A stretch of 64,000 nt of DNA from Planctomonas sp. JC2975 (lineage in GTDB: Bacteria > Actinomycetota > Actinomycetes > Actinomycetales > Microbacteriaceae), in the NCBI RefSeq assembly GCF_012985205.1, contig NZ_JABEKS010000002.1:1-64000 (forward strand), in the 5' to 3' direction. Shown here one piece after another: positions 55,524-63,069 of this stretch. A program made the position numbers and the translations under genes. A model generated the notes under the pieces. It was given only the letters and a program-made list of their open reading frames with translations. It was not told the DNA's origin and did no database searches. Positions within the stretch are counted from its first letter, which is position 1. Every line of letters starts with the position of its first letter.

Positions 55524-56540
55524 ATGCGCGTGACGCTCAAGGACATCGCCGACGAGGCCGGCGTGAGCGTCATGACCGTCTCGAACGTCGTCAACGGCAA
55601 CCGCGCCAGGGTGTCGCAGGCCACGATCGAGCGAGTGCAGGAGATCGTCGAGCGTCGCGGTTACGTGCCCAGCGCCTCCGCACGGTCACTGGCCGCGAAC
55701 GCGTCGCGGATGATCGGGCTCCTCGTGCCGGCCGCTGACGAGGACAGCCTGATGGTCAGCCCGCACAACGCGGCCATGTTCGGTCTGCTCGAGCGTCGGC
55801 TGCGACGCGCCGGATACCACCTGCTGCTGCGCGGTGTCGCGCGCCCCAGCGAGGTGCTCGAGGCGGTGCGGTCGTGGAACCTCGACGGCGTGATCCTTCT
55901 CGGATTCGTCGACGCGGACGTCGACTCGTTCGTCATGGACGGCGGTCCGCCGCTCCTCGCGCTGGACAGCTACTCGGCCAATCCGCTGACGGCAGGCGTG
56001 CGGTCGGACGACTTCGAGGGCGGGGTTATCGCCGCGTCCCATCTGCTGGGGCTCGGGCACCGCGAGATCCTGTTCGCCGGTCCGGAGTTCGCGGACAGCG
56101 GTGTGGTCCAGCAGCGGCACGCGGGGTTCCTGGCCGCGCATGACGCGGCGGGCGTGTCGTGGGATCCGTCCCGCCTCGTGCCGGCGGACACGACGTACGA
56201 AGCGGGCGTCGAGCTCGGGCGACGAGTGCGGAAGGAGCATCCGCGGGCGACGGCGGTGTTCGCGACCGCTGACATCCTGGCCGCCGGCGTGCTCGAAGGG
56301 CTGCGGTCCTCGGGGGCGGCTGTGCCGGGCGACGTCTCGGTCGTCGGGTTCGACGACATCGACCTTGCCGGATACGTGACGCCCAAGCTGACCACGATCG
56401 CGCAGGATGTCGTGGCCAAGTCCGACGAGGCGGTTCGGCGCATCCTCGACGAGATCGACGGCACTCCGCCGGACGCAGCGGCCGTGCTGCCGGTGAGGCT
56501 CGTGCTGCGCGAGTCGACAGGAGCCCCCGCGCCCGGCTGA
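55524..56540 (+). CDS. LacI-family repressor of the alpha-glucoside locus
   Basis: A 338-residue LacI/GalR protein. MRVTLKDIADEAGVSVMTVS and NVVNGNRARVSQATIERVQEI form the DNA-binding domain. The ligand domain contains GLLVPAADEDSLMVSP, GHREILFAGPEF and VVGFDDIDLAGYVTPKLTT. ACGGAGA lies 4 bases before the ATG. It is divergent from the alpha-glucosidase gene and probably represses that gene and the binding-protein gene until an alpha-glucoside appears. Confidence 0.88.
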   Translation: MRVTLKDIADEAGVSVMTVSNVVNGNRARVSQATIERVQEIVERRGYVPSASARSLAANASRMIGLLVPAADEDSLMVSPHNAAMFGLLERRLRRAGYHLLLRGVARPSEVLEAVRSWNLDGVILLGFVDADVDSFVMDGGPPLLALDSYSANPLTAGVRSDDFEGGVIAASHLLGLGHREILFAGPEFADSGVVQQRHAGFLAAHDAAGVSWDPSRLVPADTTYEAGVELGRRVRKEHPRATAVFATADILAAGVLEGLRSSGAAVPGDVSVVGFDDIDLAGYVTPKLTTIAQDVVAKSDEAVRRILDEIDGTPPDAAAVLPVRLVLRESTGAPAPG

Positions 56541-56689
56541 CGCGCCTCCGGGCGTGGAGTCCCTGGCGCGTGTTGTCGCATTGCGTCCGCGAAGCGACAC
56601 GTCGGGCCAGGAATTCAGTGGGGGCGAGGGATCCACACGTGAACGACGGACTGGTCGACGACATTCGCGGCGCGTGAGTTGCACAAGAA

Positions 56690-56705
56690 TCGAATTAATG
56701 TTCGA
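56690..56705. promoter_or_regulatory. SOS-box-like palindrome (LexA site)
   Basis: TCGAAT-TAAT-GTTCGA differs at one base from the actinobacterial/Bacillus-type LexA consensus TCGAAC-N4-GTTCGA. It ends 8 bases before the ATG of the radical SAM gene, a position where LexA would block transcription. Confidence 0.65.
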
Positions 56706-56713
56706 ATGAGGCA

Positions 56714-58861
56714 ATGCGGTGGAGCGGTCAGGAGATCTCGGTCGAGCAGACGGATGCGCTCCCCGGCCTCGCCAAGCTGAACAACCTGGTGCGCTCCGTG
56801 CGCACGCCGGAGTTCGCCGGCGTCACGTTCCACGAGGTGCTCGCGAAGTCCGCGTTGAACAAGGTTCCCGGAGGCGGGGGAGCACTGCCGTTCGGGTGGA
56901 CCATCAACCCGTACCGGGGATGCAGCCATGCGTGTGTGTACTGCCTGACGCCTGACACGCTCATCCTCATGGCGGATGGTCGCCACAAGCCTCTCGGCGA
57001 GGTTAAGCCGGGTGACACCGTCATGGGCACGCGGAAGGACGGTGCTTATCGTCGGTACGTGCCAAGCGCCGTGATGGCAGCGTGGGCGACGCGCAAACGG
57101 GCATTCCGCATCACCTTGTCAGAAGGAACCGAGATCGTCGCGAGCGGTGACCATCGTTTTCTGACCGAGCGAGGCTGGAAGTACGTTACGGGGCGGATGT
57201 CGGGAAACGAACGGCGCCCATACCTCACACCGAACAACTCCTTACTGGGCTTCGGTTTGGCCGGCCAGTGTCAGCCCATGAGGAGCGAGTCCGTCGAATA
57301 CCGCCGTGGTTATCTGACGGGAATGATCCGGGGCGACGGGATGCTGATCGCGAAGGACTACGTCCGGAACGGCGGTGCGATCAATCGGGTGTGCTATTTT
57401 CGCCTCGCCCTGGCGGATGCCGAGGCCTTGGACCGATCGCGTGAGTACCTCCAGCTTGAAGGCATCGGGACCACAACGAGGCCGTTCGCGGTCGGTGCCG
57501 GCCGTCGTCCGATGAACGCGATCCACTGCAACAGGCAAAAGGCATTCAACGACATTCGCCAACTCATCAACTGGCCGGACGCGCCGGGCGATGAATGGCG
57601 ACGGGGGTTCTTGGCAGGAATATTCGACGCGGAGGGCAGCTGTTCACAAGGCGTTCTGCGCATCAGCAACAAGGCCGAAGACATCTTGGTCCAGATCAGT
57701 GAATCACTCGGGTGGTTCGGTATTCCCCACACTCGCGAATCGAGTCGGCCGAACGGGGTGACCGCCGTGCGGGTCACTGGGGGTCTCGCCGTGCGGTCGC
57801 GCTTCTTCCATCTCGTTGGACCGGCGATCACACGAAAGCTGGGACTCGCCGGTGCCGCAGTGAAGAGCACAGCCGACCTGCGCGTCAGCACCATCGAAGA
57901 CCTCGGCGTCGAGCTCGACATGGTGGACATCACCACCGAGACCGGCGACTTCGTGGCGAACGGCGTGATCAGCCATAACTGTTTCGCCCGCCCCACCCAC
58001 CGCTACCTCGAGCTCAACATGGGCACGGACTTCGACCACGAGATCATCGTCAAGGTGAACGTCGCCGAGGTGCTGCGCAAGGAGGTGGCACGGCCGAGCT
58101 GGGGGCGGCATCCGGTGGCGCTGGGCACGAACACCGATCCCTATCAGCGCGCAGAGGGCCGGTACGCGCTGATGCCGGGCATCATCGGGGCACTCGCCGA
58201 CTCGGGGACGCCGTTCAGCATCCTCACGAAAGGGTCGCTGATGCGCCGTGACCTCGACCTCATCGCGGATGCCGCGACCCGGGTGCCCGTCGACCTCGCG
58301 CTGTCCATCGCGGTATACGACGAGGAGCTGCAGAAGTCCGTCGAACCGGGCACCCCGAGCACGAAGGCGCGGCTGGAGACGGTGCGGGCCGTTCGCGAGC
58401 ACGGCCTCGAGTGCTCGGTGTTCATGATGCCGATCCTTCCTTTCCTGACCGACTCCAGGGAACATCTGGATGCCGCGCTGGCAGCTGCGAAAGCCGCAGG
58501 CGCGAGCTCCGTGCTCTACACGGCTCTGCACCTGCGGCCCGGGGTGAAGGAGTGGTTCATGCTGTGGCTGGAGCGGGAGCATCCGGAGCTCGTCGAGAAG
58601 TACAGGGCGATGTACGGCACGCAGGCGTATGCGCCCGTCGACTACCGCAAATGGCTCGCTGCACGCATGAAGCCGTTGATCTTCAAGCATGGCCTGCTCC
58701 GCGGAGAGGAAGATCCGGTGACGGGCGGCGTGCGGTCAGTGGCGTTGAACGCGATGCGGGACGGCGACGGCAACAGGGTGCGATTCGGTGCGGCGGCGTC
58801 GACGGACGCTCCGGGCGCACCCGCCCGTGTCGCTCCCGAGGAGCGGCTCACGCTGTTCTGA
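56714..58861 (+). CDS. Rv2578c-family radical SAM protein interrupted by an intein
   Basis: A 715-residue precursor. The extein starts with EQTDALPGLAKLNNLVRSVRTPEF and the iron-sulfur motif C70-SHA-C74-VY-C77. The intein occupies residues 77-422 and is followed by CFARPTHRYLELN, so splicing would give a 369-residue enzyme in which Cys423 restores the CX3CX2C motif. The C-terminal part has LGTNTDPYQRAEGRYALMPG and FSILTKGSLMRRDLDL, typical of the spore-photoproduct-lyase-related Rv2578c family, whose reaction is unknown. An SOS-box-like site directly upstream hints at a DNA-damage role. GAGG precedes the ATG by 2 bases. Confidence 0.9.
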   Translation: MRWSGQEISVEQTDALPGLAKLNNLVRSVRTPEFAGVTFHEVLAKSALNKVPGGGGALPFGWTINPYRGCSHACVYCLTPDTLILMADGRHKPLGEVKPGDTVMGTRKDGAYRRYVPSAVMAAWATRKRAFRITLSEGTEIVASGDHRFLTERGWKYVTGRMSGNERRPYLTPNNSLLGFGLAGQCQPMRSESVEYRRGYLTGMIRGDGMLIAKDYVRNGGAINRVCYFRLALADAEALDRSREYLQLEGIGTTTRPFAVGAGRRPMNAIHCNRQKAFNDIRQLINWPDAPGDEWRRGFLAGIFDAEGSCSQGVLRISNKAEDILVQISESLGWFGIPHTRESSRPNGVTAVRVTGGLAVRSRFFHLVGPAITRKLGLAGAAVKSTADLRVSTIEDLGVELDMVDITTETGDFVANGVISHNCFARPTHRYLELNMGTDFDHEIIVKVNVAEVLRKEVARPSWGRHPVALGTNTDPYQRAEGRYALMPGIIGALADSGTPFSILTKGSLMRRDLDLIADAATRVPVDLALSIAVYDEELQKSVEPGTPSTKARLETVRAVREHGLECSVFMMPILPFLTDSREHLDAALAAAKAAGASSVLYTALHLRPGVKEWFMLWLEREHPELVEKYRAMYGTQAYAPVDYRKWLAARMKPLIFKHGLLRGEEDPVTGGVRSVALNAMRDGDGNRVRFGAAASTDAPGAPARVAPEERLTLF
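56942..57979 (+). mobile_element. Intein with LAGLIDADG homing endonuclease
   Basis: A 346-codon in-frame insertion. It begins CLTPDTLILMADGRHKPLGE (block A, Cys1), has the block B histidine in EIVASGDHRFLTERGWKYV, and ends DMVDITTETGDFVANGVISHN (blocks F and G, terminal His-Asn) before Cys+1. Two endonuclease motifs, YLTGMIRGDGML and FLAGIFDAEGSC, are LAGLIDADG copies with the acidic residues intact. Both the splicing and homing functions therefore look active. It spreads at protein level by cutting intein-free alleles. Confidence 0.92.
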
Positions 58862-59176
58862 GCGGCCGCCCGCGCTGCCCGTGCCGTGCACGGCGCCGCC
58901 CTTGCTGTGCACCGAGCTACCCCGCCGCGCCGGCTTCCGCTGTCGCAGTCATGCGGCGTGCAGCGTGCACGGCTTCAGCTCCGCGGCCCGCTGTCGAGGC
59001 GGATCGCACCGAGCGTGAGTGCCCGCGATCCATCGAGATTGTCGAAGGTCGGCTGAGTGCGTGACCGCAAGGGCCGGGGCAGAAGGACCATGCTGTCGTG
59101 CCGAACTATCCAGCGACGTGTTCGGGGGACAGTGCAGGGGTACAGGTGAGGGCCGGAGCGTGCCATAATCCGAAGC

Positions 59177-60382
59177 GTGTCCCTGGGGGTCCCGGCACAG
59201 GTAGCGCGTGAAGCCGGAAATCGCGCGGTCGCGCTGTCGACGCAGGTCGCCGCGCTCAGCTGTCTGATCGCGGCGGTCGTGGTGGTCCTCGTGCCAGGGC
59301 TTTTCGGACCCGGCGAGGTGCGCTGGTGGGCGGCCTGTTGCCTGCTCCCGATGGCCGCATTGCTCGTGGTGCTGATGCGTCGCGCCACGTCGGCGCTGTG
59401 CGTGGCCTACGTGGTCGTAGGCAGCGCCGCCACTTTCGTCTACACCATTGCGCTGCTCGAGCAGACGACGGACTACTCCAACACGAATCTGTTCGTCGTT
59501 GCGCTTCCGCTCGTCGCGCTGATGCTCGTCGGAGGTTCAGCGCCCGATGCCAGGATCGGGGTGCTCTGGGCAACCCTCGCCTACGCGGTGGGCGACCTGG
59601 CCGTGTTCGCGGCGGCGCTGGGGACCGGCAGGGAGTTCCGCTTCGACTCCATCTCACTCGGCGCGTACGTGCTGTTCATGGCCCTGCTGCTGTTCCACGG
59701 GATGACGCGGGGCGCGTACAGGGGAGCGCACACGCTCATCATGCGCACCCTCCGCGAGCAGAGGGCCGACGAACTGCGACGGTCGATCGCTGCCGAACTG
59801 CGGGCCGAGCTGCACGACACCACGCTTAGCGAGCTCGCGGCGATCGCTGCGGCCAGCCCCGGTCCCGTCTCTCCGGCGTTGCGAGAACGACTCGAGGACG
59901 ACATCCGCTTCTGGACCACGGATGCCGCCACCTCCCATCGCGCCAAGCCGGCCGAGCAGAACGAGTGGCGCACGAGCGAGCTCGCCGAGGCGATCGCCCA
60001 CGCCAGGGATTCCGGCCTCGTCGTCGACGTCTCCGGGGACCACTCGCGCTACGCCCGGTTGCCGTCCGGCACGAGACGGGCGCTCGGCCTGGCGGCCAGG
60101 CAGTGTCTCATCAACGTGCTCAAGCACTCAGGGCAGTCGAAGGCAGAGGTCATGCTGTCGGCCTCCGATGACGCCGTCTCCCTCGTGGTGGTCGACGGCG
60201 GCAGGGGCTTCGACGTCGCCAGCCTCACGGCCGAGGGCAACAACCGTATGGGCCTTCGGCACTCGGTGATCGTTCGGATCGAACGCGTCGGCGGGTCCGT
60301 CTCCGTGTTCTCCCGGCCCGGCGAAGGCACGTCCGTGCTCATGATCGTGCCGACGGCCGTCGAGAGCGGGGGGATGCGATGA
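59177..60382 (+). CDS. Sensor histidine kinase, DesK/NarL-partner type
   Basis: A 401-residue kinase. About six membrane helices fill residues 18-185. The phosphorylated histidine is H213 in ELHDTTLSELAAIAA, the HisKA_3-like H-box. The ATPase domain has RQCLINVLKHSGQSKAEV (N-box), VVVDGGRGFD (G1), NRMGLRHSVIVRIERVGGSV and PGEGTSVLM (G2). A CATAAT -10 element (59164-59169) lies 7 bases before the GTG start, suggesting a leaderless message. The region 58862-59176 upstream has no other feature. It is the first gene of a three-gene operon with a partner membrane protein and a response regulator. Confidence 0.82.
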   Translation: MSLGVPAQVAREAGNRAVALSTQVAALSCLIAAVVVVLVPGLFGPGEVRWWAACCLLPMAALLVVLMRRATSALCVAYVVVGSAATFVYTIALLEQTTDYSNTNLFVVALPLVALMLVGGSAPDARIGVLWATLAYAVGDLAVFAAALGTGREFRFDSISLGAYVLFMALLLFHGMTRGAYRGAHTLIMRTLREQRADELRRSIAAELRAELHDTTLSELAAIAAASPGPVSPALRERLEDDIRFWTTDAATSHRAKPAEQNEWRTSELAEAIAHARDSGLVVDVSGDHSRYARLPSGTRRALGLAARQCLINVLKHSGQSKAEVMLSASDDAVSLVVVDGGRGFDVASLTAEGNNRMGLRHSVIVRIERVGGSVSVFSRPGEGTSVLMIVPTAVESGGMR

Positions 60383-61539
60383 CCACGATCCCGCTCTTCA
60401 CGAGGCCGATCCGGCTGGATCCCATCGGTGCGACGGCGGCCTGGACGTTCGCCCCGTTCCTCGGCGCCCTCGCCGTCGGATACGCGGTGACGCAGACGTT
60501 CATGCACGACAGCGAGATCGTGCACCCCGACCTCGCGATCGTGGCCGTCTGCATCCTCGCGGGGGCGGCGATCGTGCTGTCGGTTGCCGCGCATCCCAAC
60601 GTGGCGAGGCTCGACGGCCTGCCGGCCGTGTTCGTGGTCGGGGCTGCAGTGCTGGCGGCGGGTCTCGCGGCGTTCGCCAGCTGGGGCCACAACAAGATGA
60701 TCCAGGACGACTGGGGCCAGATCGGCGTCGGCCTGATGGTGCTGGGGCTGCTGTGGCTGCGTCCGCCGCGGGACATCATCCTGCTCGGAGGGGCCGGCGC
60801 CCTCATCGTGGGCGTTCTGGCCTTCGAGGAGGGCCGTTTCCTCCGCATCGCCAACGCACCCTTCGTCTATGCCGTGGTCGCGGCTACGCCGGTCGCCGTG
60901 CTGACCGCAGTCGCGGCAGCGAGCGGGCATGTCCTCAATCGCTTCAGCTCGGAGTGGATGCTCGCGGCCCGCAGCGGTCTCAGGGCGCTCGAACCCGAAT
61001 TGCGCGTGCTGGAGCAGGATGTGCTGCATCGCGCCCAGCTCGACGAACTGAGGCAGGTGACCTTGCCGCTGCTGTCCTCCATCGCGCAGCGCGGCGAGAT
61101 CACCCGATTCGACATCGAGGCGGCGATCGCCGTCTCAGCCCAGCTGCGCGAACGGGCGCTCGAGCAGGTGCACGTCACCTGGGTGGACGGCCTGGTCAGC
61201 GAGACCGGGATGCACCCGGGAGCCGTGTACGACCCCGAGCAGTTGCTCGCACGCGTTCCGCTCCGGGAACGTGCGACGGTCACCGCGTGCCTGGTCGAGT
61301 TGGCCCGTCTCGGAGCTCTGGATCCGGCGGGCACCCGGCTCGTGGTGCAGCGTGCGCCCACTGCGGATTCCTCGGAGCGAGTGGGATTCGAAGTGTTCGC
61401 TCCGATTGCGGCAGACTGGCGATTTCTGCGTCGTTCGGCGCGGCCGTTCGTCAGCGTGCTGCGGTCGCTGACCGGCGACGCCACCATCACGAGAAACGGC
61501 ACCACGATGATCCTGAGGTTCGGCTTTGCCGCCGCGTGA
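60379..61539 (+). CDS. Membrane protein with kinase-like but degenerate cytoplasmic part
   Basis: A 386-residue protein with about six helices in residues 20-185. A helical cytoplasmic region follows (RAQLDELRQVTLPLLSSIAQRGEITRFDIEAAIAVSAQLRE), and then an alpha/beta segment ending MILRFGF. The layout mirrors the kinase upstream, but the H-box histidine and the ATP-binding N and G boxes are missing. It overlaps both neighbours (ATGA at its start; its stop lies inside the next gene). It may be a pseudokinase partner or sensor subunit. No known family recognised. Confidence 0.7.
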   Translation: MTTIPLFTRPIRLDPIGATAAWTFAPFLGALAVGYAVTQTFMHDSEIVHPDLAIVAVCILAGAAIVLSVAAHPNVARLDGLPAVFVVGAAVLAAGLAAFASWGHNKMIQDDWGQIGVGLMVLGLLWLRPPRDIILLGGAGALIVGVLAFEEGRFLRIANAPFVYAVVAATPVAVLTAVAAASGHVLNRFSSEWMLAARSGLRALEPELRVLEQDVLHRAQLDELRQVTLPLLSSIAQRGEITRFDIEAAIAVSAQLRERALEQVHVTWVDGLVSETGMHPGAVYDPEQLLARVPLRERATVTACLVELARLGALDPAGTRLVVQRAPTADSSERVGFEVFAPIAADWRFLRRSARPFVSVLRSLTGDATITRNGTTMILRFGFAAA

Positions 61540-62176
61540 CGGGCGCACTCCGGTGCGCGTCGGCATCCTGGACGACCACGAGCTGCTGCTCGACTCGCTG
61601 TCCAATTGGATCCGCGATCATGAGCCACTCTTCGACCTCGTCGTGGCAGCCCCGACGTGGGTCGAGCTCGTGCACTCGGCGGCGTTCCCCACGGACCTCG
61701 TGTTGATGGACCTCAACCTTTCCGAGAAGGTCTCGATCGAGGCGCGGGTGCGCACCTGCCGGGCGGCCGGGGCATCCGTCATCGTGCTTACAGCACTGGA
61801 CACGCCGGAGGAGCGCGAGCGGTGCCTCGGGGCTGGCGCGCTCGCCTTTCTGAGCAAGGCGCAGCCGGTGCGCGAGGTGATGACGGTCGCCAAATCCGTG
61901 ATGGGACTGACGGATGCCGGTCCCAGCGCCTCAGGCAGCGCTGCTGCCGGTCGCGCCGCGGCCAAGCCCAAGCTGAGCGACGGCGAGCGGATCGCGTTCC
62001 TGCTCTATGTCGACGGCAACTCGACCCTTCAGGTCGCTGACGAGATGCACGTGCAGTTCGAGACGGCGAAGACGTACCTGCGACGCGTGCGCGAGAAGTA
62101 CGGACGCGCCGGACGTCCGACGAGCACGCGCGCGGACCTCATTCGCCGTGCCGCCGAGGACGGTTACCTCACCTGA
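61526..62176 (+). CDS. Response regulator, LuxR/NarL type
   Basis: A 216-residue regulator. The receiver domain begins VRVGILDDHELLLDSL with the acidic pair; the phospho-accepting Asp is in LVLMDLNLSE, followed by VIVLTALDTPEER and the Lys in FLSKAQPV. The output domain is LSDGERIAFLLYVDGNSTLQVADE then FETAKTYLRRVREKYGRAG, a somewhat diverged LuxR helix-turn-helix. The start is TTG 61526 (overlapping the previous stop) or GTG 61553; the second begins right at the receiver. It is the presumed partner of the kinase two genes upstream. Confidence 0.84.
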   Translation: MPPRDGRTPVRVGILDDHELLLDSLSNWIRDHEPLFDLVVAAPTWVELVHSAAFPTDLVLMDLNLSEKVSIEARVRTCRAAGASVIVLTALDTPEERERCLGAGALAFLSKAQPVREVMTVAKSVMGLTDAGPSASGSAAAGRAAAKPKLSDGERIAFLLYVDGNSTLQVADEMHVQFETAKTYLRRVREKYGRAGRPTSTRADLIRRAAEDGYLT

Positions 62177-62230
62177 AACCGCGTGGCCACTGCGCTGCTT
62201 GCGGTACATCGTCCGCTCTACGATTGCGGG

Positions 62231-62908
62231 GTGGCGAAACTGTATTTCCGGTTCGGGGCGATGAACAGCGGCAAGAGCACGGCGCTCCTGCAGGCTGCCT
62301 ACAACTACGAGGAGCGCGGGCACCGGGTGCTTCTGGCTAAGCCGGCCATCGACACGAAGGGCGACGCCGACATCGTGTCCCGACTGGGCGTGACTCGGGC
62401 GGTGGACTTCACGATCGCGCCGGATGCGGATCTGTACCACAGGTTCCAGATACACCGCGAGCGCACGCTATCGCGCTACGGTCGCGACGTGAGCTGCCTC
62501 CTCGTCGACGAGGCGCAGTTCCTCACCGAGGCGCAGGTCGACGACCTGTTGCGAATCGCCATTCTGGAAGATATTCCCGTACTGGCATACGGCATCCGCA
62601 CCGACTTCCAGACGGTCGCCTTCCCCGGCAGCCGGCGCCTGCTCGAGGTCTCGCACAGCCTCGAGGAGCTGAAGACCATCTGCCGGTGCGGCCGCAAGGC
62701 CATCTTCAACGCCCGAACCATCAACGGCGTCTTCGTGTTCGACGGCGACCAGGTCGCCATCGAGGATGACACGGAGGTCGTCTACCAATCCCTGTGCGGC
62801 GCCTGCTACCTGCAGGAGAGCGGCGGCGTGCTCAACAACGGACGCCGGCACTGGCCGGTGAACGGAAGCTCGGCCTACGAATCCGAGCCGGATCCGGACT
62901 TCACGTAG
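62231..62908 (+). CDS. tdk: Thymidine kinase
   Basis: A 225-residue type II thymidine kinase that salvages thymidine. AKLYFRFGAMNSGKSTALLQ contains the P-loop, LLVDEAQFL is Walker B with the catalytic Glu, YGIRTDFQTVAFPGSRRLLE follows, and the zinc-binding cysteines are in ICRCGRKA and LCGACY. The GTG at 62231 is chosen because the family begins just before the P-loop. A TACGAT -10 element (62219-62224) 6 bases upstream suggests a leaderless transcript. Confidence 0.92.
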   Translation: MAKLYFRFGAMNSGKSTALLQAAYNYEERGHRVLLAKPAIDTKGDADIVSRLGVTRAVDFTIAPDADLYHRFQIHRERTLSRYGRDVSCLLVDEAQFLTEAQVDDLLRIAILEDIPVLAYGIRTDFQTVAFPGSRRLLEVSHSLEELKTICRCGRKAIFNARTINGVFVFDGDQVAIEDDTEVVYQSLCGACYLQESGGVLNNGRRHWPVNGSSAYESEPDPDFT

Positions 62909-63069
62909 ACGGCGGGCGTGCGTGACGGCTCTCGCGGTCAGGGCCGGCCGGTCTGTGCCGCGTCGAGAAATCGCTGATCCGGCCCGCCGTTCGCCCCTCT
63001 TCGACCTGCCAGCCTCTGTCGTCCCGCACACCGCTGTGGCACCATGATTCCGGGGGAAGGGCGGCTTCC

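Noticed and set aside
58862-59176. A gene or RNA in the 315-base gap before the histidine kinase
   Set aside because: Only short Arg/Ala-rich frames and a -10 element at its right end are visible.
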